A program made the translations under genes and the position numbers. Positions 24,595 through 33,400 of a DNA stretch of 62,074 nt are shown here, piece after piece. The notes under the pieces are model-generated. The model saw only the letters and a list, made by a program, of their open reading frames with translations. It did not search any database and was not told the origin of the DNA. The stretch comes from Bacteroidales bacterium (lineage in GTDB: Bacteria > Bacteroidota > Bacteroidia > Bacteroidales > UBA7960), in assembly GCA_012521995.1 (NCBI GenBank), contig JAAYLH010000048.1, positions 1-62,074 of the forward strand, read 5' to 3'. Numbering within the stretch: the stretch's first letter is position 1; every line of letters begins with the position of its first letter.

Positions 24595-25656
24595 TTAGTT
24601 CAGTTCGGGCAGGATCACGCGGTCTATAACGTGTACTACGCCATTGGTTGCCTGGATGTTGATCAGCGAGGTGTCGATATTGGATTCGCGCTCGTTGGCA
24701 TCCGTGATGGTAAAGTTGCTGGTGTTCACTTCGAAAGTACCATTCAACGTGGGTACCGTTCCGCTTACCAGGTCGCTAGAGAAAAAACGGCCTTCCACTA
24801 CGTGGTAGAGCAACACCTGGGTCAGGACTTCTACCGGGATTTCGTCAAGGCTGTTGAAGCCCAGTTCGCCAAGCAAGGCAACGAATGCAGCATTTGTAGG
24901 AGCAAACACGGTGAAAGGTCCGCCGGTGGCCAGTACTTCGTTCAGATCTGCTGCGATCACAGCGTCAACCAGGATCGAAAATTCAGGGGCAAAGCTCTGA
25001 GCCAGTCCCACCAGGTTCATGGTCGGGGGCAACATCACTTTATCGATGGCGTGGATGATGCCATTGCGGGCTTTGATATCGGCCATAATGACCTGTGCAT
25101 CGTTCACGAATACACTATTGTCGAGGTTGATTTCAACAGCAGCACCGTTGGCAGTTGGTACGAATCCATTGCTGAGCATGTCGCTGGTTACGATCCCGTC
25201 AACCACGTGGTAGAGCAAAATGTTGGCCAGGTTGGGCACAGAGGCAATGTTGTTGGGATGCAGTCCCAGTGCAGCGAAGGCAGCGTCGGTGGGTGCAAAA
25301 ACCGTGAGGCGATTCGAAGATACTACGCCGGCTAAACCGGTACGGGCAAGGGCTACGTTAAGGGTGCTGAAGGTCGGACCGTTGGCGGCGGAAGCTGCCT
25401 TGCGTTCTTCTTTGTTTTCTCCCTGGACAAGGATGTCCTTCTTGGATGAGGTAATATCAAAACTATAACCATTGCCGTTGGCGGCATTTTCAAAACTTGC
25501 CAGTTTCTCAACAATGTTCATTTCCCTCTCGGTAACATCAGCTACAGGGCTGATTTCTTCCTTGCTGCAGGAAGCAGCGAATACACCAAGGGCGATTATC
25601 AGGCCAAAGCGAAGGGCAGTGGCGCGGCTTGCGATTTTGATCATTTGTTTTTTCAT
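24595..25656 (-). CDS. Lipoprotein with two FAS1 (fasciclin) domains
   Basis: A 353-residue exported lipoprotein: lipobox FAASCSKEE (Cys30) and then two FAS1 adhesion domains. The first runs about 90-205 with LTVFAPTDAAFAALGL, LANILLYHVVDGIVTS and NGIIHAIDKVMLPP. The second runs about 215-350 with FTVFAPTNAAFVALLG, TQVLLYHVVEGRFFSS and NGVVHVIDRVILPE. Each shows the H1 and H2 boxes of fasciclin domains. FAS1 proteins mediate attachment to surfaces or other cells. Start MKKQMIKIAS; a second Met at residue 5 is possible. Single gene with its own terminator. Confidence 0.92.
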   Translation of the reverse strand: MKKQMIKIASRATALRFGLIIALGVFAASCSKEEISPVADVTEREMNIVEKLASFENAANGNGYSFDITSSKKDILVQGENKEERKAASAANGPTFSTLNVALARTGLAGVVSSNRLTVFAPTDAAFAALGLHPNNIASVPNLANILLYHVVDGIVTSDMLSNGFVPTANGAAVEINLDNSVFVNDAQVIMADIKARNGIIHAIDKVMLPPTMNLVGLAQSFAPEFSILVDAVIAADLNEVLATGGPFTVFAPTNAAFVALLGELGFNSLDEIPVEVLTQVLLYHVVEGRFFSSDLVSGTVPTLNGTFEVNTSNFTITDANERESNIDTSLINIQATNGVVHVIDRVILPELN

Positions 25657-26131
25657 TTGAGTTTATTTTTAAGGGTTTTTTTTTGGGGGTTTGTTTGATC
25701 AGTAAACAGCAGGTGTTTTCCTTTTGTTTAAGAAAAATGAAAAAAAATTAAACAAAATATTTTGTAAGTTTGATAATCAGCAAAATGTTCAGCCTTTCCT
25801 TTTTTCTCCCCTCCATTAATCTCTTCAAATTTTTCATTTTTCATTTTTTTCTGATCTGCCCCCGGCTCCCTCCATAGGCTTACAATGGTCGTTACCGGCA
25901 AGGCCGCATCAGGGCCTGGCAGGGGCATCATACGAGGATGGTACGAGCATGGTTAAATGAAAAATAAAAAAATAAAAATGAAAAAATAAAAATTTAAGAT
26001 GAAAAAACCATTGAAAAACAGGTTCTGACTTAAGACAGCATTTTTTTAATATTCACCTGCAGAAGCGATACCATTGCGGATTGGTTTCTTTATTGGTTTA
26101 ATTTTGAAAAGATAATTGCTCAACTAATACC
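25657..26131. other. Low-complexity AT-rich intergenic region
   Basis: About 475 bases without a gene. It contains a perfect 14-bp palindrome ACAAAATATTTTGT (25752-25765), a TAAGTTTG box just after it on the plus strand, and a long run of A/T with repeated AAAAATAAA and AAATGAAAA units around 25960-26000. A 67-codon minus-strand frame here is biased by that composition and is not called. Confidence 0.5.
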
Positions 26132-26566
26132 ATGATGACAATGTTATCCAATGATGTGTTAAAGCATTTCGGGTTTTTGGTTAATGAGTTCGGTTTTGTC
26201 AAATTGCCGGAATACCACTATGTTAGGGAAATCCACAACGAATTTGCCGGCGGGGGAATGATTATCAAACTTACTTATGATGGAGGGTTCTGGCTAAATA
26301 TCCTTGTGCCAAAGTTCGACATCAGCCCGATCCTGAACGGGGAAAAAAGGACCGTGGATTATGACAATTCTTTATTTAAAGTGTATGATCTGGGCAATCT
26401 GGACCTGGACAAGAAAATATACAATGCAGTTTCTATAGAAAACTTCTCTGAAAAGGAATTATGGTACTACGCCAGGCTGCTCAGGGAAAACCCTGAAATT
26501 TTAAAGGGCGACCTCAGAAAACTGAAATGGAAATTCTGGCTTTTAAAAAAACTGAGATTAAGATAA
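26132..26566 (+). CDS. Hypothetical protein, 144 residues
   Basis: I do not recognise a family. The protein is soluble with no signal peptide. It begins MMTMLSNDVLKHFGFLVNE and has an aromatic-rich middle (GGFWLNILVP, VDYDNSLFKVYDLG) and a basic C-terminal helix (KLKWKFWLLKKLRLR). Internal Met at 26135 and 26141 are alternative starts. The mixed amino-acid use and a clean stop support a real gene, but nothing in the neighbourhood (FAS1 lipoprotein, AlkD-like) suggests a role. It resembles in length small immunity-type proteins, which is only a remark. Confidence 0.55.
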   Translation: MMTMLSNDVLKHFGFLVNEFGFVKLPEYHYVREIHNEFAGGGMIIKLTYDGGFWLNILVPKFDISPILNGEKRTVDYDNSLFKVYDLGNLDLDKKIYNAVSIENFSEKELWYYARLLRENPEILKGDLRKLKWKFWLLKKLRLR

Positions 26567-26915
26567 TCATCAAGTCAGGCTGAGCAGAATGAAAATTTCA
26601 GGTTCTGAAATGATAGGGTCGGGGACAGCCTGAAGGTTTTTTCTATGGTGCCTCTAAGAGGTGCATCAATTGCGGGGAACCGCTGGTTTCCTCTCTCTAT
26701 GGCATTTCTGAGAAGTATTTCTTTCCCTCTCGCGGGGGGGACATAGCGAGAGAAAATTTCCTCCCTCCCCAATGCAGCCCAGCGGGATGCCACCGTTCTT
26801 TCAACCCTTACATTGCAATCCCAGGAATGCCGGACTTTAGTCCCTGGTTTTTCCATTTGCCGATAATTGTCTATTTTTATTCTGCTAAAAAAACAACATT
26901 AAACTCACAAACGAT
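26567..26915. other. Intergenic region with hairpins, possible interspersed repeat
   Basis: About 350 bases with no gene I can support. It holds a 7-bp inverted repeat CTCTCGC/GCGAGAG (26727-26733, 26746-26752) and a shorter one around 26646-26665. A minus-strand frame of 93 codons (26575-26856) runs through it and is rich in Arg and Pro, with no recognisable domain. An intergenic repeat element is possible, but I cannot test copy number here. Confidence 0.4.
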
Positions 26916-27587
26916 ATGACAGCAGCCGAGATCCTCATCCAGTTGAAAGCCAAAAGCGATGAAAAAGTGATGGCTCATAACCGCAAATACGGGGCGGCAG
27001 ACAATCAGTTTGGGGTGAAAATGGGCGACATCAGGGCGCTGGCCAAAAAGATCAGAAAGAACCACGCCATGGCGCTGGACCTCTGGGATACAAAAATCAT
27101 TGACGCCCGCCTGCTGGCCTGCCTGATCGCCGACAACAAGGCCCTGACTGCTGATGAGCTGGATGAACTGGTGCGCTCCATCGACTTTGTGCACCTGGCC
27201 GACTGGTTCATTGCCTATGTGCTTAAAGACCACCCGAACAGAGAGGTCCTGCGGGAACGCTGGATCAATGATGCTGACCGCTGGGCGGCCCGTTCGGGCT
27301 GGGCCCTGACGGCAGAAAAGATCGCCAAAGACGCCGATGGCCTTGACCTTGATCAATTACTTAGCCGTTTGGAAAACGAAATGCCCAACGCGCCATCCGA
27401 GGTGCAGTGGACGATGAATTTTGCCCTGGCCTACATCGGCATCTACCACCCGCAACACCGTCAAAGGGCCCTTGCCATCGGCAATTCCCTGGGCATTTAC
27501 CGCGATTACCCCGTCTCAAAAGGCTGCACCTCGCCCTTTGCACCCATCTGGATCAACGAGATGGTGAGCAGGCAGGAGGGAAAATAG
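26916..27587 (+). CDS. DNA alkylation repair protein, AlkD-like HEAT-repeat family
   Basis: A 223-residue all-helical protein of the AlkD/DUF1061 type, DNA glycosylases that remove N3- and N7-alkylpurines. Seen: NRKYGAADNQFGVKMGDIRA (family KFG.p....G.....iR.lAK), LWDTKIIDARLLACLIADN, SIDFVHLADWFIAYVL and RWAARSGWALTAEKIAKD, and the closing INEMVSRQEGK. The DNA-contact aromatic and acidic residues fall in the W..D / DW patterns expected, though I did not align them. Upstream the only alkylation repair partner is the decayed O6-methyltransferase at 2 kb. Confidence 0.8.
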   Translation: MTAAEILIQLKAKSDEKVMAHNRKYGAADNQFGVKMGDIRALAKKIRKNHAMALDLWDTKIIDARLLACLIADNKALTADELDELVRSIDFVHLADWFIAYVLKDHPNREVLRERWINDADRWAARSGWALTAEKIAKDADGLDLDQLLSRLENEMPNAPSEVQWTMNFALAYIGIYHPQHRQRALAIGNSLGIYRDYPVSKGCTSPFAPIWINEMVSRQEGK

Positions 27588-27646
27588 ACCAGAAGCTCCC
27601 CATGCATTGCTTTAAAAGGGAAAAATTTTCAGGCTTTTTGATCTCA

Positions 27647-27757
27647 TAACAAGCCCGCCTGCCGGCAGGCAGAGAACAAGGATTAATGAATTACGAAGTT
27701 TCCCGAACTTGAACTTGGTGTGGCCCTCTACTCCTAACTCCAAACCCCAAACCTCGA
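27647..27757. repeat. Left arm of a long imperfect inverted repeat flanking hydF
   Basis: Reads AACAAGCCCGCC, then the perfect palindrome GCCTGCCGGCAGGC (27657-27670), GAACAAGGATTAATGAAT, TTGAACTTGG and ACTCCAAACCCCAAACCTCG. The same blocks in the same order occur in reverse complement after hydF (28994-29137). The arm ends about 40 bp before the hydF start. Confidence 0.7.
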
Positions 27758-27771
27758 CTCATTTTTTTCGA

Positions 27772-27779
27772 TATCTTTG
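27772..27779 (+). promoter_or_regulatory. Putative -7 element of hydF
   Basis: TATCTTTG fits TAnnTTTG and sits 17 nt before the hydF ATG, giving a very short leader. I see no -33 match at the right distance. Confidence 0.35.
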
Positions 27780-27796
27780 CATCTAAAATTAATCCA

Positions 27797-29002
27797 ATGT
27801 CAAAAGGCAGGGAAAACAAGCCCCATATAGGGATCTTTGGGCGGCGCAACAACGGGAAGAGCTCGTTTATCAATGCGCTGGCCGGGCAGGATATTGCCAT
27901 TGTTTCGGATGTTCCCGGCACGACAGCCGACCCGGTGCGCAAGTCGATGGAGCTGCCCGGAATCGGACCTGCCATCCTGGTGGACACTGCGGGTATTGAC
28001 GACAGTGGGGAGTTGGGCACCAAACGGGTGAACCGTTCGCTGGCTGCCCTGCGCACCGTGGATATGGCCATACTGCTCATCACCGAAAATTTGTTTGGGG
28101 AGTATGAAGAAAGCCTGGTGGGTTCGTTTCAGGCGCAGGATGTCCCCTTCATGGTGATCCATAACAAATCGGACCTGTATCCCATTTCGCCTGAGCTGCA
28201 GGAGCGGCTGGAACGGGATTATGGCGTAGTTGCCCTTGAGTTTTGCGCGTTGCATCCCTCAAATGTGGAAGAAGTGATTGGCACCTTGCGTAGGGTAATG
28301 CCCGAGACGGCATACACCTCGCGCAGCCTGCTGGGTGACGTCCTTCAGCCGGGAGACCTGGTGCTGCTGATTACGCCTATCGACAGTGAAGCCCCCGAGG
28401 GGCGGATGATCCTGCCGCAGATGCAGGCTGTGCGCGATGTGCTGGATAACGAATGCCCCGTAATCCTGGTCAAGGAAAACGGCCTTGAGGAGCTGCTCAG
28501 GGATCTGAGGCCCAGGCCAAAGCTTGCGGTGACAGACAGCCAGGTCTTTAAAATGGCGGATGCTGCCGTGCCCGAGGATATCATGCTTACCAGCTTCAGC
28601 ATTATGCTGGCGCGCCATAAAGGTGATTTTGAAAACTACCTGAAAGGGACCCCGAAGATCGGGGAGCTGAAAGACGGCGACCGGGTGCTGATCCTTGAGT
28701 CGTGCACCCACCACGTCTCATGCGATGACATCGGGCGTTTCAAGATCCCCAACTGGATGAAGAAATTTACGGGAAAAGACCTGAGTTTTGACGTGGTGGC
28801 AGGTCTGAGCGATACGCCCAGGCCTATCGGCGATTATGCGCTGGTGGTGCAATGCGGCGGATGTGTGATCACTCGCAGGCAGGTCATCGGGCGGTTGAAA
28901 CCCGCAGTGGATGCAGGGGTGCCTGTCACTAATTATGGAATGGCCATTGCCTGGATGCACGGCATCTTTGAACGGGCGGTGGAGCCGTTTTTGAAGGTTT
29001 GA
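27797..29002 (+). CDS. hydF: [FeFe]-hydrogenase H-cluster maturation GTPase HydF
   Basis: A 401-residue scaffold GTPase on which the two-iron subcluster of [FeFe]-hydrogenase is assembled before transfer to the apo-enzyme. The GTPase domain (1-170) shows the P-loop IGIFGRRNNGKSSFINAL (15-22), SDVPGTTADPV, DTAGID and NKSD. The C-terminal cluster domain carries ESCTHHVSCDDIGRFKIP (Cys303, Cys309) and VVQCGGCVIT (Cys353, Cys356), together the iron-sulfur ligand set. Translation start MSKGRENKPHIGIFG is typical. It is bracketed by inverted repeats and followed by hydE 315 bp later. No hydG or hydrogenase is in the window. Confidence 0.96.
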   Translation: MSKGRENKPHIGIFGRRNNGKSSFINALAGQDIAIVSDVPGTTADPVRKSMELPGIGPAILVDTAGIDDSGELGTKRVNRSLAALRTVDMAILLITENLFGEYEESLVGSFQAQDVPFMVIHNKSDLYPISPELQERLERDYGVVALEFCALHPSNVEEVIGTLRRVMPETAYTSRSLLGDVLQPGDLVLLITPIDSEAPEGRMILPQMQAVRDVLDNECPVILVKENGLEELLRDLRPRPKLAVTDSQVFKMADAAVPEDIMLTSFSIMLARHKGDFENYLKGTPKIGELKDGDRVLILESCTHHVSCDDIGRFKIPNWMKKFTGKDLSFDVVAGLSDTPRPIGDYALVVQCGGCVITRRQVIGRLKPAVDAGVPVTNYGMAIAWMHGIFERAVEPFLKV

Positions 29003-29137
29003 GGTTTGAGATTTGGGGTTTGAGATTTGGAGTTAAAGGTTTAAGGTTTAAGGTTCCAAGCTCAAGGTTTCAGGTTTTTTAAGGAAATTCTCAATTCATT
29101 ATTCCTTGTTCCTGCTTGCCGGCAGACAGGCTTGTTC
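28994..29137. repeat. Right arm of the inverted repeat flanking hydF, with degenerate GGTTTGAG-like tandem repeats
   Basis: Starts at the end of hydF with several GGTTTGAG / GATTTGGGG / AGGTTTAA units, then TTCATTATTCCTTGTTCCTG, CTTGCCGGCAGACAGGC and TTGTTC. In reverse complement this repeats the left arm (27647-27757) block by block, with mismatches and a longer tandem section. The arms could form a very long stem around hydF. Confidence 0.7.
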
Positions 29138-29317
29138 TGAAATCTAAAAGTCCGGAATTATTTTTCTATGAACATGAAAATGGAATATGGAATTTTGATT
29201 TTTGAGGTTTTTTTGAAATGAATTCCTTTTAGACTATTATTCCATTTTCTTTGCACGCGGCAGACCGTTATTTTTGGTTTTTGGCTTTTTTGTATAATAA
29301 ATTTGAAGACTTTCAAT
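29138..29317. other. Remainder of the hydF-hydE spacer, with a possible hydE -7 box
   Basis: The full spacer between hydF and hydE is 315 bp; its first part is the repeat arm. In the rest I see only TATTTTTG at 29269-29276 on the plus strand, a TAnnTTTG match about 42 nt before the hydE ATG, so hydE probably has its own promoter. Confidence 0.4.
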
Positions 29318-30415
29318 ATGTCCGAACTGATTCAGGAAATATTACAAAAGGAATACCTTGAAAAGGCTGATCTGGTTGCTATGTTGTCAGCAGAGGGAGA
29401 GGATCGGCAACTGTTGTTTGAGCAGGCTGCGGCGGTGAAGGCCGCGTATGTGGGCAACAAGGTGTATTACAGGGGGCTGATCGAGTTTTCGAATATTTGC
29501 GGGAAGAACTGCCTGTATTGCGGCATCCGGGCCGGGAACAAGAATACTCACCGCTACGAAGTGGAGGAACAGGAAGTGCTGGATGCGGCGCGATATGCGT
29601 GGGAGAATAAGTTTGGCAGCCTAGTGCTGCAGTCGGGTGAGCGCTCGGATAAGGCATTTGTGGATCGTATAGAACATCTTTTGCGTGAAATCAAGGCCCT
29701 GAGCAATGGTGAACTGGGCATTACCCTGTCGCTGGGAGAGCAGAGCGAGGAGACCTACCATCGCTGGTTTGAGGCCGGGGGGCACCGTTATCTGCTCCGG
29801 ATTGAGGTATCCAATCCTGAATTATATCCCAAATACCACCCGCACAATAAGAAACACGATTACAGGGCTCGTCTTGACTGCCTGCACTTGTTGCGAAAAG
29901 TTGGCTACCAGGTGGGTTCAGGCGTGATGATCGGGCTGCCCTTCCAGACTGCGGAAGATCTGGCTGATGACCTGATGTTCCTCAGGGAGCACGACATTGA
30001 TATGGTGGGGATGGGGCCTTATATCGAACACGAAGACACTCCCCTCTATAAATACAAAGACAAGTTGCTGCCCAAACAGGAGCGCTTTGATCTGGCCCTG
30101 AAGATGGTAGCCAGCTTGCGCATCATGATGAAGGATATCAATATTGCAGCCACTACGGCGATGCAGACTCTGGATCCGCTGGGTCGTGAAAAGGCCGTAA
30201 AAGTGGGCGCCAATATCATTATGCCCAACCTGACGCCCACGCGTTACCGCGAGGATTACCTGTTGTATGAAGATAAGCCCTGCCTGGATGAGGATGCCGA
30301 CGAGTGCCGGCGCTGCCTTGAGGCCCGCATCCATATGGCAGGGGGTGAAGTGGGCTTTGGTGAATGGGGCGATTCAAAGCATTTTAAAAAGCGGAAAGAG
30401 TCGGGAAATTCTTAA
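29318..30415 (+). CDS. hydE: [FeFe]-hydrogenase H-cluster radical SAM maturase HydE
   Basis: A 365-residue radical-SAM enzyme that takes part in building the dithiomethylamine-bridged two-iron precursor of the H-cluster. Seen: GLIEFSNICGKNCLYCGI with CxxxCxxC (Cys61, 65, 68), LQSGERSD, SLGEQSEETY, GVMIGLPFQTAEDL, MGPYIEHEDTPLY and MPNLTPTRYREDYLLY. A second set of Cys, KPCLDEDADECRRC (CX7CX2C), matches the optional auxiliary cluster site seen in some HydE. Start ATG 29318 is preferred to TTG 29303. Forms a functional unit with hydF. Confidence 0.95.
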   Translation: MSELIQEILQKEYLEKADLVAMLSAEGEDRQLLFEQAAAVKAAYVGNKVYYRGLIEFSNICGKNCLYCGIRAGNKNTHRYEVEEQEVLDAARYAWENKFGSLVLQSGERSDKAFVDRIEHLLREIKALSNGELGITLSLGEQSEETYHRWFEAGGHRYLLRIEVSNPELYPKYHPHNKKHDYRARLDCLHLLRKVGYQVGSGVMIGLPFQTAEDLADDLMFLREHDIDMVGMGPYIEHEDTPLYKYKDKLLPKQERFDLALKMVASLRIMMKDINIAATTAMQTLDPLGREKAVKVGANIIMPNLTPTRYREDYLLYEDKPCLDEDADECRRCLEARIHMAGGEVGFGEWGDSKHFKKRKESGNS

Positions 30416-30478
30416 ATTTGTCAGGAAGCGGTTCCGACATGTGAACGGAAGAAACCATTCATCAAAATACCGTTTACT

Positions 30479-33400
30479 ATGGCCAAAGATAAGTTTTCTT
30501 CAGGGGCCCTTGAAGTGAACCTTGCCAACACACGCAAGGACGATATTACTGTAACGCAAGAGCATCTGGATTTCATCGCCCTTTCGAATGAATACTGGGG
30601 TATACAACAGCGTACCCGTGATTTCTTTCTGGAGTTGAATCACCCTTATGCCAATCATCATTTCCTTGCCGAAGAACTGCGGAAGATCCTTTTGGGCGAC
30701 TTTTGGCTGTATGAAAGCCTGGAGGAGCGGGATCAAGCCTTTGGCCTGATGATCAAAATAGCCGAAGAGCTGCTTGATCAGCCCGTAAAACAAGCTGACC
30801 GTGAGAGTTTGCTGCGGAGCCTGCTTGAGTTTGGTGGCTTGCTCAGAAAAGACGGGCAGGTACAAGCCAAGGGAGTGCTTGCTTTCTTGCTTGACAGGCT
30901 GGAGTTGATTGCCGACAAAGATCCCCTGTTGTTGGTGCGTTGTTCGGGAAGCATCCGCAAGCATTTGGGTGAGCTGGTACAAGATCAGGAATTTGGGGAA
31001 AGAACTTTTGATTTCATCAGAGATGTCGCCCGTAAGAATCTGGATTTCTGGATGGAGAACCACAGCCCGGAGGTGTGGTTTGAGGATAAACGTGAGCTGT
31101 TCTCTAAGGATTATTCCGAACTAATCGGGCAGGTGGGCCTCGGCTGGTTTGCTGAAACTGCCAGAGATCTTGAAAGTTTGGATGTAATGAATGGGTTAGA
31201 GAAACATTTGCCCCTGTATCCTGAGATTTCTGCCCGTTTCCAGGGGCTGATTGAAGGCTTTGAAAAGAACATTGAACGATTTTATTACATCATTTTCCTG
31301 CTGCAGCATCCCGGCCTGGAGGATCAGCGGCATCAGTTGCTCTGGGAGCTGAACAAGATCCTTCGCGACATACACAATGAACTTAAGCCTGATGAGCTGA
31401 CGAGCTTCATCACCAATATCTTCAGCCTGTTTGCCGAACTGAAGGAGCATCATATGGCCACGGTGCTCGATTGCATCCTTACCTTGGGCAAGGAGGTGAT
31501 ACAGGTGAAGGAACGGCGGATCATCAGCTTTTTTGAGAACGAGCTGATCAAACTGGGCTTTGTGGCTCCAGGAGCAGTATATATCCAGGAGAACTGGCAG
31601 ATGAACGTGGACCCCAACCACGTGAAGAACATCAGGGTTTGGCTCGAGCTGATAGAGCATGCCCCCTACACCTTCAGGAAACTGCTCTCGGCCCTGATCG
31701 TTAACCTCAGGCTGGGCGGAATCTTTATATTCGATACCGACCTGTTTCAGCGCGACATCACCAAACTGCTCAACAGCGATATTTCGCCACTATTTAAGCA
31801 AATCAAACAGCTCACCCGTATTTTCCCAGTGTATTTTAATGAAATAGGCGCAGAAGGGGAGTTGCGGGAGGTGACCACCGTGATGGACGAGATCTCGGGG
31901 AGACAGGACAAGCTGATTCATTTCCTGCGCAAGCAAGTGCACATCGAGGGCAATAATACCCACATCGAATTGACGCGGAAGATCTTTCATTTCTGGTACG
32001 ATGGAACGCCCACAGCCCTGAAAGAAATGGTCCCCGCTGATGTCTTTGCTGCCATTGACAAGAACAGCCGGTGGTTTACGGGAGTGCATCACCTAATCCT
32101 CGAGATGAGCAAGGCTAGTCATAGCGGTCCCGGTGACCTGCTGAAGATGAGAGAGGAAGATTTTTATGAACTCCTCGAGGGATGTGAAGGCCATGGAGAG
32201 GATGACAGGAAAAGGCTTAGGCTTTTATTCAGGCTGTATTTCCTGCTCAGTGAGAAATATTCGTTTGAGACTACCGATATTGGGAAGAGCCTGAAGAAGT
32301 ATCGTTTTTTTACCCAGGAAGAGATTGACGGCCTGACGGCACTTCTGGAGGAAGAAAGGCTTGATGATTCGCTGGCAGCGATTTTCGGGTTTATGGAAAG
32401 GCTGAATGAAGTAATCTTTAACCCTGAGTTCAGTGAAGGGTGGGAGAGCATTTACCATAAACGTCATATCGCCTTTGGCATCCCTTCCATGTATGGACAG
32501 TACAGGGAGACCAAGTTTGAGGCGCTGGGCCTTACCTTTAAGCTGGAACGTCTGGCCTCACGTTTGATGGAACAGCGCATTTATGAGTTCAGAGCAGATA
32601 CCATTACGGCGCGTTCGCTCAGGGAGGCATTCTCGATTCTTTCCTTGTTCAGGCATGGGCTTGAACTGGACGGGGTTACAAGCCAGGGCTTCGATTCCAA
32701 CTTGCAGATGCTGCGCTATGGACTGACCTCGGAGAGCTTCTCCCTGCATCAGTTCATTAATTTGTTCCAGTTTATTGCAAAGAACGTGAAGGACATCACC
32801 AACACCTATTTCTTTGGCTTTTACGACCAGCCCCTGCGCATGATCATCCCCCAGGTCTTCGATGCAGAGAGCCTTAAGAATGAGAAGGCCCTTAACCAGC
32901 TTATCCTTGAAAAGTCAGAGTCGTTTTACAGGGAAATCTTGTCATCTTCCTTCCTGATCCAGTTGCTCGACAGTTTTATCAGCAGGGTATTGCACTCGAT
33001 GCGCAATATGGTTGACAACCTGACACCTGAGGTGATTCGTCACATCATGTCGTATGACCCGGCCCTGGTCATAAGTCCGCTCTATGAAGAAAGCCCTAAA
33101 GTCGACAACCAGATCTTTCTGGGTTCAAAGGCATTTTTCCTGAAGAAGCTCTATCTCTGGGGTTTTCCTGTGCCACCGGGTTTTGTGATCACAACAGAGG
33201 TATTCAGGCGAAGGAAGGCCATTATGGCCAGCCCTTCCCTTTCGAAGCAGGTGGATGAACAGGTGCGTTGGCAGCTCAATAGGCTTGAAAAACTAAGCGG
33301 CAAGGGTTTTGGAAATACCCGGAAACCATTGCTGTTGTCGGTTCGCTCTGGCACCGCTATATCGATGCCAGGGGCCATGAACACCTACCTGAACATTGGG

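Noticed and set aside
25728-25931. Minus-strand frame of 67 codons in the AT-rich spacer
   Set aside because: Runs through low-complexity DNA and has no coding character.
26575-26856. Minus-strand frame of 93 codons as a protein gene
   Set aside because: No domain, odd composition and hairpins inside; kept only as a possible repeat.
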